From: a virus
Direction: 5' to 3' (one strand)
Virus record (IMG/VR): IMGVR_UViG_3300009103_000001
Location: 146,158-210,157 of that record
DNA: 64,000 nt
Positions 1 through 7,684 of the stretch are shown here, one piece after another (the first letter of the stretch is position 1; every line of letters begins with the position of its first letter). The notes beneath the pieces are model-generated. The model made no database searches, was not told the origin of the DNA, and worked only from the letters and a program-made list of their open reading frames with translations. Made by a program: the position numbers and the translations under genes.

Positions 1-561
1 AGAACCACCTAACCAACCAAATCTTATTAATTTATTTGATTTTTCTGGGTTTGGTGTGAATTGTTTTTCTTCTGGGTCTATTGTATTAGGGAATACTACT
101 ACGTTTTTATTTAAATTTTTAATTTCTTCAGCGAATATTTTAGTGGTAGTACTAACATAGTTAACTTTTTTTATGTTTTCTCTTATTTTTTGACTTAATT
201 TTTCTTTAATTATTATCTGATAAGCAGGATGTTCTTTACTTGGTTGCCAATAATCATCTAAATCCATTATAGTCAAAATACCTAGTTTATGTATTTTATT
301 CAATATCTCAAACATATCTTCTAGATATACTTGTTGATATGCACCGTTTTTTAATGATGGTAGTGTTCTGTGAAAATGTATAATATCAAAATTTTTCAAA
401 TACTTTTCATCCCAACTAAAAGTATCTGTACCGGCTGGCACAATTTCAACATAGAAATCATCATTATACAATTCTTGTAATTTCATATGGGGTTCAATTG
501 AACGAAATTTTGAAACCCCTGTTCTATCTGAAGGGAATACTAAAACATTTATTTTACTCAT
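1..561 (-). CDS. Glycosyltransferase, GT-B / family 4-like (N-terminal part, cut by window edge)
   Basis: Reading the minus strand from an ATG at 561 gives 187 codons with no stop before the window edge, so only the N-terminal part is present. The product starts MSKINVLVFPSDRTGVSKFR, carries TIMDLDDYWQP near residue 105, then VVFPNTIDP and IRFGWLGGS at the edge. The order (Rossmann-like N-terminal domain, an N-x-I-D linker segment, then a strand ending W-L-G-G) is typical of GT-B glycosyltransferases of the GT4 type. Such an enzyme would move a sugar from a nucleotide sugar to a glycan, protein or modified DNA base; the acceptor cannot be told from this fragment. It is the last visible gene of a minus-strand block. 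The catalytic C-terminal domain lies outside the window. Confidence 0.68.
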   Translation of the reverse strand, partial: MSKINVLVFPSDRTGVSKFRSIEPHMKLQELYNDDFYVEIVPAGTDTFSWDEKYLKNFDIIHFHRTLPSLKNGAYQQVYLEDMFEILNKIHKLGILTIMDLDDYWQPSKEHPAYQIIIKEKLSQKIRENIKKVNYVSTTTKIFAEEIKNLNKNVVVFPNTIDPEEKQFTPNPEKSNKLIRFGWLGGS

Positions 562-622
562 AATTTTTAATTTGTATTAATATAATACATTATGAGTACT
601 TAGTAAATAAAAAATTATTTTA

Positions 623-676
623 TTACTTTTTTACTTTTCCTTTGTTTCCTTTACAACCACATCCTTTTTGTGCCAT
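623..676 (-). CDS. Tiny Cys/Lys/Gly peptide (17 aa)
   Basis: A minus-strand ORF of 17 codons encodes MAQKGCGCKGNKGKVKK. It sits between the 174-aa unknown gene and the glycosyltransferase and ends about 60 bases before the latter starts. The peptide is highly basic with a G-C-G-C core, which could bind a metal or nucleic acid, but nothing shows this. The leader is A-rich, as for other genes here. It is so short that it could be chance; the simple, non-random composition and its position in an otherwise unexplained gap are the only support. Confidence 0.35.
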   Translation of the reverse strand: MAQKGCGCKGNKGKVKK

Positions 677-702
677 TTTAATATTTCTTTTTTAGAATTT
701 AG

Positions 703-1227
703 TTATTTTTTCTTTACCGTTTTAATCTTTCTTAATAAACTGATATTTTCTTGTATCATTTTTTTATCAAAATACTTCTCAACGATAGAAGGTAAAGCTT
801 TAGCAATTTCTTCTGCTATCATTTTTCTTAAAATATTTGGATTTATAGTAGCAGCGTCTTGCTTTAAATTTTTTGGTGTGTGTCTTTGTTCAGTCATAAA
901 ATCAAAACCCATTTCATCATCATAATTTGGGTTAATATCTTTAATATCAGATTCATTAAATTCATTGACCATTGATGGTTGTGGTATTGGGTTATCCATC
1001 ATAGCTTTTTGTATTTCTGGTGGTAATTTTGATTTTTTTATCTGTTCTTTATATTGTGGTGAATCAATACTTATTTTAGGTTTTTCCATAACTTGTGTCT
1101 CACCCATTTGTTCATATAACCCATTAGTTTTTGTATTAGTTGTTGTAGTTGGGTTAGTGTCGTATTTTGTAGCAGCTTTATCTATAGCTTTTGCTTTTTG
1201 TAGTATTGCTTTTAATTTTGGGTCCAT
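703..1227 (-). CDS. Hypothetical phage protein, 174 aa
   Basis: I do not recognise this protein. It is hydrophilic. Residues 1-60 are rich in Lys, Thr and Asn (AKAIDKAATKYDTNPTTTTN) and look disordered. The C-terminal third (about residues 128-174) is an amphipathic helical stretch, NPNILRKMIAEEIAKALPSI, followed by a basic tail. A disordered N terminus with a helical C terminus would suit a small virion or assembly factor, but this is a guess. It is the downstream member of a tight minus-strand run: its start at 1227 lies one base past the stop of the WYL-like gene at 1229, so the genes are probably cotranscribed. Confidence 0.6.
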   Translation of the reverse strand: MDPKLKAILQKAKAIDKAATKYDTNPTTTTNTKTNGLYEQMGETQVMEKPKISIDSPQYKEQIKKSKLPPEIQKAMMDNPIPQPSMVNEFNESDIKDINPNYDDEMGFDFMTEQRHTPKNLKQDAATINPNILRKMIAEEIAKALPSIVEKYFDKKMIQENISLLRKIKTVKKK

Positions 1228-1228
1228 T

Positions 1229-1612
1229 TTAGAACTTTGCTTGTTTATAAATTTGTGTCATACTCCCATCACCTCTATCATTATACTTAGGAACCCTAGG
1301 GTCTCTATCTGATATTGGTGAATAAAAGATTTTTGGGGTTTTAACCCAAGATGTTATTCTATCTGCTCTAAATGTTTTCCATCCAGGTTGGTCAGTATCA
1401 GTAACACCCTCAACTTGGTAGACCCTAATTATTGGATTGCCAGCTTTAGATATACCATAAACATAGGGTTCAATCCATCTCCAACCCTTTTCCATAGTAT
1501 TATCACCCTCATAGTAACATCTTATTGTTCTATGTTTTTCTATGGCGTCCTCAATTTCAGACCTACTTGCATTTTCTAATATAAGATTTTCAAGTAGATA
1601 GTAAAGTTTCAT
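1229..1612 (-). CDS. WYL-like domain protein with capsid-targeting-like N terminus, 127 aa
   Basis: I chose the ATG at 1612 because it lies one base after the stop of the upstream gene (1614); an upstream in-frame ATG at 1711 would overlap that gene by about 100 bases. After a leader MKLYYLLENLILE the protein reads A-I-E-K-H-R-T-I-R-C-Y-Y, then W-R-W-I-E-P-Y-V-Y-G and F-R-A-D-R-I. This order (short helix, I-x-Y-Y strand, R-x-I-x-P, R-x-F-R-x-D-R-I) is the pattern of WYL domains, ligand-sensing modules usually fused to helix-turn-helix regulators. No HTH is present. The leader ends in LILE, like a prohead-protease cleavage site, and strongly resembles the start of the protein at 40462 (MGKLSYILEEVILE, then IEKHRKI). 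I infer a small head-packaged WYL-fold protein. The fold assignment is moderate and the packaging is inference. Confidence 0.55.
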   Translation of the reverse strand: MKLYYLLENLILENASRSEIEDAIEKHRTIRCYYEGDNTMEKGWRWIEPYVYGISKAGNPIIRVYQVEGVTDTDQPGWKTFRADRITSWVKTPKIFYSPISDRDPRVPKYNDRGDGSMTQIYKQAKF

Positions 1613-1613
1613 T

Positions 1614-1979
1614 TTACCAATATTGTTCACCGAAATTATATGTATAATAGTTAAACCCTGGTTTGTATTTATTACCAGATGAGTAAAGTAATACATCTTT
1701 TCTTTGTTCATCTATAAGTGTTCCAACACCTTGACCAGGACCAACCTCACCCCTACCATGGTCATCACCATCGTGTTGAGCGTTTGGATGTTGTGAACTA
1801 TATCCTTGGTTTGGCACATTCTTATATTCATTAAACGAGGTTTGCTGTGCTCTTTGTACATTACCCTCAACTTTAAGTGATGGTAATTGATTTGTTACAG
1901 CTCCACCATTTGGGTTTAATTCTTGTACTGAAGCAGCGTCTGTTAATATTGGTGCTATAGAAGTTAAATGATGTGACAT
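1614..1979 (-). CDS. Hypothetical phage protein, 121 aa
   Basis: Family not recognised. The product starts MSHHLTSIAPILTDAASVQE, has a low-complexity Gly/His/Asp middle (NAQHDGDDHGRGEVGPGQGVG) and an aromatic C terminus (PGFNYYTYNFGEQYW). There is no signal peptide or membrane segment. The coding region overlaps the upstream gene (stop at 1964) by 16 bases and ends one base before the WYL-like gene starts, so translation is probably coupled along the minus-strand operon. The flexible middle and aromatic tail suggest a structural or head-associated role, without proof. Confidence 0.6.
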   Translation of the reverse strand: MSHHLTSIAPILTDAASVQELNPNGGAVTNQLPSLKVEGNVQRAQQTSFNEYKNVPNQGYSSQHPNAQHDGDDHGRGEVGPGQGVGTLIDEQRKDVLLYSSGNKYKPGFNYYTYNFGEQYW

Positions 1980-2455
1980 AATTTTTTATTTTTATTAATT
2001 ATTGTTATAAAGTCTTCCATGACTCTTATATTATAAATACCTTCTTGTCTTAAAATTTTTTTAACATCAGAATCATTATTGTTTATTTTAACATTATCTA
2101 TGTTAATTTCATCTTTTTGATATTGGTTGGGCATCCCAACATTCTTCATGCTACTTTTTTTAGAGTCAATATTATTTCTCATATTACTTAAACTCATATT
2201 TACCCAATCTTTCATTTTTGTTCCACCATTCAAAAGATATGGTGTATCACTTTTTTTACCAGAAAAGTTATCAAAAAAGTTTTTAATTCTTTTTAATTGT
2301 TCATATGATATATTTTTATTATCACACAAATTTTTTAATCTGTTATAACCTTCAACTGTTTTATCACCACAATAAGCATTAAAAATTTTACTTAAATGTT
2401 TATTAACATCCTTATCTATAGTTATTTCTATGCCAACTAATTCACTATTAGCCAT
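1964..2455 (-). CDS. Hypothetical phage protein, 163 aa
   Basis: Unknown function. The N-terminal 90 residues look like a compact helical domain: EGYNRLKNLCDNKNISYEQL, then LKRIKNFFDNF and YLLNGGTKMKDWVN. The middle is Asn/Asp/Lys-rich, and the last 30 residues form a second short helical part (RQEGIYNIRVMEDFITIINK). I have an impression of similar Y-E-Q-L-K-R-I-K-N sequences in other phage genomes but no functional name. Its ATG overlaps the upstream stop by one base (TAATG type at 2455), indicating translational coupling. Confidence 0.6.
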   Translation of the reverse strand: MANSELVGIEITIDKDVNKHLSKIFNAYCGDKTVEGYNRLKNLCDNKNISYEQLKRIKNFFDNFSGKKSDTPYLLNGGTKMKDWVNMSLSNMRNNIDSKKSSMKNVGMPNQYQKDEINIDNVKINNNDSDVKKILRQEGIYNIRVMEDFITIINKNKKLCHII

Positions 2456-3036
2456 TATTTAAATTTTTTTTTAAGTTCTTCTTTATACTCTACTGGTATA
2501 TCTGACATATCCATATCTAATAAAAAATTTAATAATATAGCTTTTTCTTCTCCAGTTGCGTTATTTTTTTCTATTAATTCTTTTAGTGAAGAAACTTTTC
2601 TAATTAAAATGGGGTTGGTATCTCTAATAGCATCTATATTTTGTATACCATTTAATCTTAAATCTTTTACTTTGTCTATAAATTCCCTATCAAAATCTTT
2701 TTTTGTAAAAATATCTTCTATTAAAGAATTCATTTTTATTCTAGAATTTTCTTTAATTTTATTTTTAGATTTTTTAGATTTTTTAGGTTTTTTAGGTTTT
2801 TTAAATTCTTTTTCTGGTGTTTCTAAATCATCATTAGTATCATCGTTCTCACCATAATATACCCTATAACCTAAACCATATTCATTATCAGCATTTTTAG
2901 GTTGTCTAGACATTCTTATAAAATCATCTGTAGTTAATTTAGATGTGGTCATGTTATCTATTTGATTTATAGGCATGTCCCCACCAATTCTACTACCATC
3001 TTTATCTATTAATTCTGAAAGAAATAAAATACTCAT
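2455..3036 (-). CDS. Hypothetical phage protein with Lys/Pro-rich linker, 193 aa
   Basis: First gene of the 703-3036 minus-strand operon; an ATATTTAT-type element lies about 12 bases upstream on the minus strand. The N-terminal half is polar (TTDDFIRMSRQPKN, GLGYRVYYGEND). A basic linker KKPKKPKKSKKSKNK at about residues 82-97 separates it from a helical C-terminal half (residues 100-193) ending VEYKEELKKKFK. The repeated KKP/KKS units could bind nucleic acid. No family is recognised. The late-type promoter suggests expression with virion genes. Confidence 0.6.
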   Translation of the reverse strand: MSILFLSELIDKDGSRIGGDMPINQIDNMTTSKLTTDDFIRMSRQPKNADNEYGLGYRVYYGENDDTNDDLETPEKEFKKPKKPKKSKKSKNKIKENSRIKMNSLIEDIFTKKDFDREFIDKVKDLRLNGIQNIDAIRDTNPILIRKVSSLKELIEKNNATGEEKAILLNFLLDMDMSDIPVEYKEELKKKFK

Positions 3037-3047
3037 AATTACTTTTA

Positions 3048-3058
3048 TATATAAATAT
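3048..3058 (-). promoter_or_regulatory. Putative late promoter element (ATATTTATA, minus strand)
   Basis: On the minus strand the sequence reads ATATTTATATA, ending about 12 bases before the ATG at 3036. The same core occurs at similar positions before most virion genes in this window. Confidence 0.35.
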
Positions 3059-3065
3059 TAGGTAA

Positions 3066-5984
3066 TTATGATAATTTTACTTTATTTTCTACAATATTAG
3101 ATGTTTTATAAACTAAATTAGAATCTTTAGAGTCTATTGAATCTATTGGGCCATTAAACCTATCTTTAATCATATATGTTGGTAATATTCTTTTCTTCTC
3201 CCAAAATTTAAATTCCTCTGGACTTGGTGTCATCAATTCTTTTAAATCGTCTTGGTCTCCAATATTAGTTGGTATACCAGAAACTAATTCTAATTCTGTT
3301 CTTGTAAAATATTGTTTTTCTGATGGGTCTGTTAATAATAAAGATTCTCTGATATGTGTATTAAATACTACTAAAAGTGGTTCTACTTTTTTATTAAAAG
3401 CATCAATATATCTAGGTACATTGTAATCACCTTTCATTTCTGGATTTTTTTCTATATCATCAGCACTAATTAAATAAGAATTAAAGATTAATGTACCCTC
3501 TGGTGGGTCTTTTTTTGTTTTTCTAACTTGTATATCTCCATGTGATTTTCTTGTCCCATTATTAACATAATACACATTATCACCTAATTGTGGGTTAATT
3601 TTATTTTCTATTAACAACTCCATATGTGCTTGTCTAGGTAATGGTTGACCGTTTTTATTTAAACCACGATTTCTATATTGTTTTATTGTTTTTTTAACTT
3701 TAGAGTTATTAGCTATTTCAGCTAATGGTATGTCCATATTATAAATTCTTTCTAAGTAATTATTATAATAATCTACAAACTCTTTACCATTACCATTCAA
3801 TAACATTTTTATACCATTATTTAAAAATGTTTTAATATATTTTTGTATTGTTTTACCTTTTATTGTATTACCAGTTAATTTAATTTTACCGTTTGGTTTT
3901 AATGTTGCGTAATTTTTACGAGATAAGTTAATAGTTGCTGGCCAAACTTCATCTATATCTAACCCCATAACCCCATGCATAAACCTATCATTATATTCAG
4001 CAACATCTGCGTCAATACCATTATATTCTTTACCCTCTTCAACAAACCTATGATAACCACGACCAATATATTTATGGTCATTAACTTTTTTGTCATAAGA
4101 AAAATTAACACCATCAGTATCTAACACTAAAGGTTTATAATTTCTTTCCATAAAAAACCCAATCATATGTCTCAAATATTGTCTACCAGTACAAGTAATC
4201 ATTTCACCCGAATCAATGTCACCCCAAGGGAATATGTATGGAGCGGATATAGAACCAAAAGCAGAGTTATTAAATATTTTAATCGGTAGTTGTTTTTTAT
4301 CGAATTTACTACCTAATTTTTCATTACCTTCTTTATAATATTTTCCAGATAGAAATTTATATTCATTACGAGTATCTAAAAGATATTGTAACATAGCTTC
4401 TAAAGCCCCAGAAACATCAACATCAGGGAATACATTATGTGTTAATTGTATCGATGGATAAAGTGAAGCGTAATCAAATTTAGCTATATTAATACTATAC
4501 CCTAAATTTAACAACCTAGATAAACCACCAACAAAATCTCTTTTAGGTTGTACATCTGGTAACGCTAAATCATTCTCATATGACCAAGCCATCATAAGTG
4601 TTTTCCACATTGTAGCGGTACCCATAGTGATTGAACGATTAAAATTTGTTGGTACTAAAGCCGCGGTTAAAAACCCAGCTTGAGCATAGATGTCATCCAC
4701 TTGTTCAGTTTCTAAAAGGTCGTCATTTAGATATTCTTTTAATAAGAACCTACCATTTACGGTTTCCCACTTATCTTCATAACCTTCAACAACCTTTGCT
4801 AATGGTTTATCATCACCCAAACCATACCATTGACCTGAAGTTGGATTATAGTTAAATTCTTTATTTTCTTTCCAAATCTCACCTAATTTAGTACCATCTA
4901 TATAAACTCTATTAGGTCTTTCCAAACCAGCTTCTTGAGCGATATACTTTAACTTACCAAATTGTAAATTTGAATTTAAAGCCATAGCTTGTCTAACCCT
5001 ATGATATGTATCCATAACATTATGTCCCCACAATAGTGTTTGGTCATAATCTTCAATTTCTGCACCCAATTTTAAAGTAGACTTTTTTCTTGTCATTTTT
5101 ATCATTGGATGTTTTGTTTTAGCGATTTCATCTAAATTCATGCCCAATAACTGTACTCTACCTGGTATTAGTTTTTTCTCTATTTTAGGTCTTCTACGAC
5201 CAGTAGTAACCTTAGTTTCTTCATTTTTACCAATTAAATAAGTCCAGTCAAAGTTTTCTGAGTTATAACCAATAATAATTGTTGGTTCCAACTCGTGTAT
5301 AATTTGGAAAAAGTCTTTTATCATTTGTCTTTCACCTTCCTCACTATAGTTACCGTCACCATCGTAAGCTGTTAATAATTTTTTAAAACCACGATTATCT
5401 TTAACCCCAATCATAAATGCATGACCATCAGATGGGCTAAGGCTAGTTGTTTCAATATCAAATGTTAGTTTATGGACTTCAGTATAATCTTCATAACCTT
5501 TAAAAAGTCTTTTACCAGTTTGAATCATAAATTGTTCTACTGGTGGTAATATTTGCACTAGTCTTCTATCTCTATCCCAAGGATTTACACCACCTTTTTT
5601 AAAAAAGTTAACTAAATCACGATAAGTACCACTAGTTTTAACAATATATTTAAAACCGTCTTCTAATCTTTTATTATTACCTGTTTTTAGTTTTTGTGTG
5701 TATATTCCGTATTTTCTGGCTTCTCTTCTAATAACCTCTAAATCGTCATTATAAAAACCACTACCTCTAAGTGATTTAGTCCAGCAAAATGGTGTGAATT
5801 TTTGTATTTTTATTTTTTTACCCTTAACTGGGTCATCTATGATAATATAAACTTTATTGGTTTCATCTATTGACCAATCATTCGTTTGGTCCAATTCAAT
5901 TGAAACTATGTACTTTTCTTCATCATAACCTTCTAGGAATTTTTTTATATCTTCTGGTGTCGCCTTTTTTATTTCTTCATTCAT
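3066..5984 (-). CDS. DNA polymerase, family B (replicative)
   Basis: A 972-aa protein with the ordered motifs of a proofreading family B polymerase. Exo I is LTFDIETTSLS (about residue 175), Exo II is IIIGYNSENFDWTYL, motif A is KFDYASLYPSIQL (about residue 500), motif B is NNSAFGSISAP (about 573) and motif C is VLDTDGVNF (about 620). It would copy the phage genome 5'-3' with 3'-5' editing. T4 gp43 is about 898 aa, so this one is slightly longer. Motif C reads DTDG instead of the common DTDS, keeping both catalytic Asp residues. No intein is seen. A small inverted repeat (6005-6019) lies 20 bases before the ATG. The gene stands alone between two minus-strand neighbours. Confidence 0.95.
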   Translation of the reverse strand: MNEEIKKATPEDIKKFLEGYDEEKYIVSIELDQTNDWSIDETNKVYIIIDDPVKGKKIKIQKFTPFCWTKSLRGSGFYNDDLEVIRREARKYGIYTQKLKTGNNKRLEDGFKYIVKTSGTYRDLVNFFKKGGVNPWDRDRRLVQILPPVEQFMIQTGKRLFKGYEDYTEVHKLTFDIETTSLSPSDGHAFMIGVKDNRGFKKLLTAYDGDGNYSEEGERQMIKDFFQIIHELEPTIIIGYNSENFDWTYLIGKNEETKVTTGRRRPKIEKKLIPGRVQLLGMNLDEIAKTKHPMIKMTRKKSTLKLGAEIEDYDQTLLWGHNVMDTYHRVRQAMALNSNLQFGKLKYIAQEAGLERPNRVYIDGTKLGEIWKENKEFNYNPTSGQWYGLGDDKPLAKVVEGYEDKWETVNGRFLLKEYLNDDLLETEQVDDIYAQAGFLTAALVPTNFNRSITMGTATMWKTLMMAWSYENDLALPDVQPKRDFVGGLSRLLNLGYSINIAKFDYASLYPSIQLTHNVFPDVDVSGALEAMLQYLLDTRNEYKFLSGKYYKEGNEKLGSKFDKKQLPIKIFNNSAFGSISAPYIFPWGDIDSGEMITCTGRQYLRHMIGFFMERNYKPLVLDTDGVNFSYDKKVNDHKYIGRGYHRFVEEGKEYNGIDADVAEYNDRFMHGVMGLDIDEVWPATINLSRKNYATLKPNGKIKLTGNTIKGKTIQKYIKTFLNNGIKMLLNGNGKEFVDYYNNYLERIYNMDIPLAEIANNSKVKKTIKQYRNRGLNKNGQPLPRQAHMELLIENKINPQLGDNVYYVNNGTRKSHGDIQVRKTKKDPPEGTLIFNSYLISADDIEKNPEMKGDYNVPRYIDAFNKKVEPLLVVFNTHIRESLLLTDPSEKQYFTRTELELVSGIPTNIGDQDDLKELMTPSPEEFKFWEKKRILPTYMIKDRFNGPIDSIDSKDSNLVYKTSNIVENKVKLS

Positions 5985-6004
5985 ATATTTAGATTTTTGG
6001 TACG

Positions 6005-6019
6005 GGTTAATCTTTAACC
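6005..6019 (-). promoter_or_regulatory. Inverted repeat in the polymerase leader (possible translational operator)
   Basis: GGTTAA-TCT-TTAACC is a perfect 6-bp stem with a 3-base loop. In the minus-strand mRNA it lies 20 bases before the polymerase ATG and is not followed by a T-run, so it does not look like a terminator. T4 gp43 represses its own translation by binding a hairpin in its ribosome-binding region; a similar role here is only an analogy. Confidence 0.25.
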
Positions 6020-6043
6020 ACTCGTTATTAGTTAATAATAAAA

Positions 6044-6075
6044 ATAAAAAAATACAATCTAAATAGATTTAGATT
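6044..6075 (-). terminator. AT-rich hairpin terminator after the DHH gene
   Basis: AATCTAAAT and ATTTAGATT (6056-6064 and 6067-6075) form a perfect 9-bp stem with a 2-base loop overlapping the DHH stop codon. On the minus strand it is followed by a T-rich run. The stem has few GC pairs, so strength is doubtful. Confidence 0.4.
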
Positions 6076-7498
6076 ATTTCTTACTAGAGTCGATTTTTTC
6101 TTTTAGTTTCTTTACGAAGGTTTGAGCAAATGCTTTCAAAAATCTATTACCATCTTTACCAAAATACATTAAACCAGATATATTAGTAATACATTTATGT
6201 CCGCCACTATTTGCCTGTAACATATCCCAACCAGTTACAGATAATAATTTTAAAGCCTTTTTTTCATTATTACTTAATGAAGTATATGGTTTAGACATTA
6301 CTGTTTTTAGTGCTTTTTGCCATCTTTCTATTGTATAATCTTTTGGGGCCTTTTTAGGCATACTATTTAAACCTATTATGCCGTCATCAGTATCTTCAAA
6401 CATGGCAATCATATCAGTATAATTAAACCCAACAGATTCATCATCAAAAGATTTATGTTTTTCAGCAAAATATTTTATAGTATCTACAGTTATTTTTTTA
6501 CTTTTTAATCTAGATTTATACACATCTAAAACTTCTTGAGCTATTTCACCCAAATTGACACCCTTTAATTCTCTATTAGCTTTGAACGGATTACAAGAAG
6601 ATTGTAATAACCCTAAAGGCCAAGCAATAACTAAAAAATTAGCATCAGGATAATTTTTAAAAGGAACATATCTATCGTAAGAACCGGGTTTAAATAGATT
6701 ACCACCACCATATTGAGCTATAATACCGTAATCTTCTAGGTAAGTCACTTTATCACTGTCTTTTTGTGATTGGATATAATTAGCAATATTTTTTTTCATA
6801 ATATCAGGAGAAACATACCCTTCTTCTTTAGCTAATCTAACTATGTTTAAATAAATGTTTAATAGAGATGGTGTTGATTCTAAAACTAGTCTTTCTAAGA
6901 ATCTTGGTTTATTTTTATAGGCTAATAAAAGTTTATTTGTTACTAAGGCCATTATTTTTTTATTTTTAGATAATTCTTTTTCTTTATCTAATTCAAAAAT
7001 ATAAGTCATAACATCTTCTGGTTTAATACCCATTTTAACAAAATCAGCAGAATCAACTGTTGATATCATTTTAATATCAAAATCTGGAAATATATCTGTT
7101 GGTGAAACTATTTGTGAAATAGTTTCTACGTTAGACCTAGATTGTCTAAAAGATTTTGAAGCTTGTTTTTCAGCACCAACTTGTTTATCGTGATGGTCGG
7201 TATGGACTACAAACATTGGTTTACCGTGAGCAAAGTCAACTAACACAGGCATTATATCACCCTTAGCCGAGGGTTTTTTTATGGCAAACTCTTTATCACC
7301 ATATTGTATAACTTCCGCATCAACAACTTTAATACCATTATTTTCTAAATAATTTTTCATAGCTAAAGCTGTTGTAACACCATCTAAATCTTGGTGAAAG
7401 TATATTTTAGCTTTATCATATCTATTAGATAAATTACGCATATTACGTAAACCACTTTCACTTAATATACTACTTAACATGTTTTCTTTTAATATCAT
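6074..7498 (-). CDS. DHH-family phosphoesterase with capsid-targeting-like N terminus
   Basis: A 474-aa protein. H-Q-D-L-D-G (residues 35-40) is the first metal-binding motif, a further Asp is at VDFAHG (88), and V-H-T-D-H-H-D (residues 98-104) is the name-giving DHH motif. S-G-G-H-K near residue 431 is the GGHK-type motif of a DHHA1 substrate domain. Family members are metal-dependent enzymes that cleave short RNAs, pAp or cyclic-dinucleotide products; the substrate here is unknown. The start may be the ATG at 7498 or the one at 7480: the late-type element at 7502-7512 lies too close to 7498 but at a normal distance from 7480. From 7480 the protein begins MLSSILSE, then SGLRN, an I-x-E cleavage-like site as in internal head proteins. 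Packaging in the virion is inferred from this alone. Confidence 0.85.
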   Translation of the reverse strand: MILKENMLSSILSESGLRNMRNLSNRYDKAKIYFHQDLDGVTTALAMKNYLENNGIKVVDAEVIQYGDKEFAIKKPSAKGDIMPVLVDFAHGKPMFVVHTDHHDKQVGAEKQASKSFRQSRSNVETISQIVSPTDIFPDFDIKMISTVDSADFVKMGIKPEDVMTYIFELDKEKELSKNKKIMALVTNKLLLAYKNKPRFLERLVLESTPSLLNIYLNIVRLAKEEGYVSPDIMKKNIANYIQSQKDSDKVTYLEDYGIIAQYGGGNLFKPGSYDRYVPFKNYPDANFLVIAWPLGLLQSSCNPFKANRELKGVNLGEIAQEVLDVYKSRLKSKKITVDTIKYFAEKHKSFDDESVGFNYTDMIAMFEDTDDGIIGLNSMPKKAPKDYTIERWQKALKTVMSKPYTSLSNNEKKALKLLSVTGWDMLQANSGGHKCITNISGLMYFGKDGNRFLKAFAQTFVKKLKEKIDSSKK

Positions 7499-7501
7499 TT
7501 A

Positions 7502-7512
7502 TTATAAATATT
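7502..7512 (-). promoter_or_regulatory. Putative late promoter element before the DHH gene
   Basis: On the minus strand it reads ATATTTATAAT. It sits within 5 bases of the ATG at 7498 but about 21 bases from the ATG at 7480, which favours the second start if this is a promoter. Confidence 0.35.
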
Positions 7513-7603
7513 TCATTATATAGTAAATAAAAAATTACGTTAAAAAAATAACTGTATACGTTGGGAAAGTATAGGTAACTTTTATATTATTTTAATACTA
7601 TAT

Positions 7604-7684
7604 ATGTATAAAAAATTAACTATGGAAAATAATATAAATACACTAATTGTTGAATTGATAATCGATATAAATAATAAATCATGA
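7604..7684 (+). CDS. Possible 26-aa leader peptide upstream of the T9SS-type protein
   Basis: An ORF of 26 codons encodes MYKKLTMENNINTLIVELII plus six more residues. Its TGA overlaps the ATG of the next gene as ATGA, a typical coupling arrangement. A second in-frame ATG at 7622 is possible. TATAAATA-like sequences occur at 7633-7640 and 7666-7673. The region is so AT-rich that a chance ORF is quite possible. Confidence 0.2.
   Translation: MYKKLTMENNINTLIVELIIDINNKS

Noticed and set aside
3066-5984. Intein in the DNA polymerase gene
   Set aside because: All polymerase motifs are contiguous at normal spacing; no Hint blocks inside.
7633-7673. T4-type late boxes (TATAAATA) before the T9SS-type gene
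   Set aside because: Two matches exist, but the region is almost pure A/T and no other gene here uses this orientation of the box, so I do not call a promoter.
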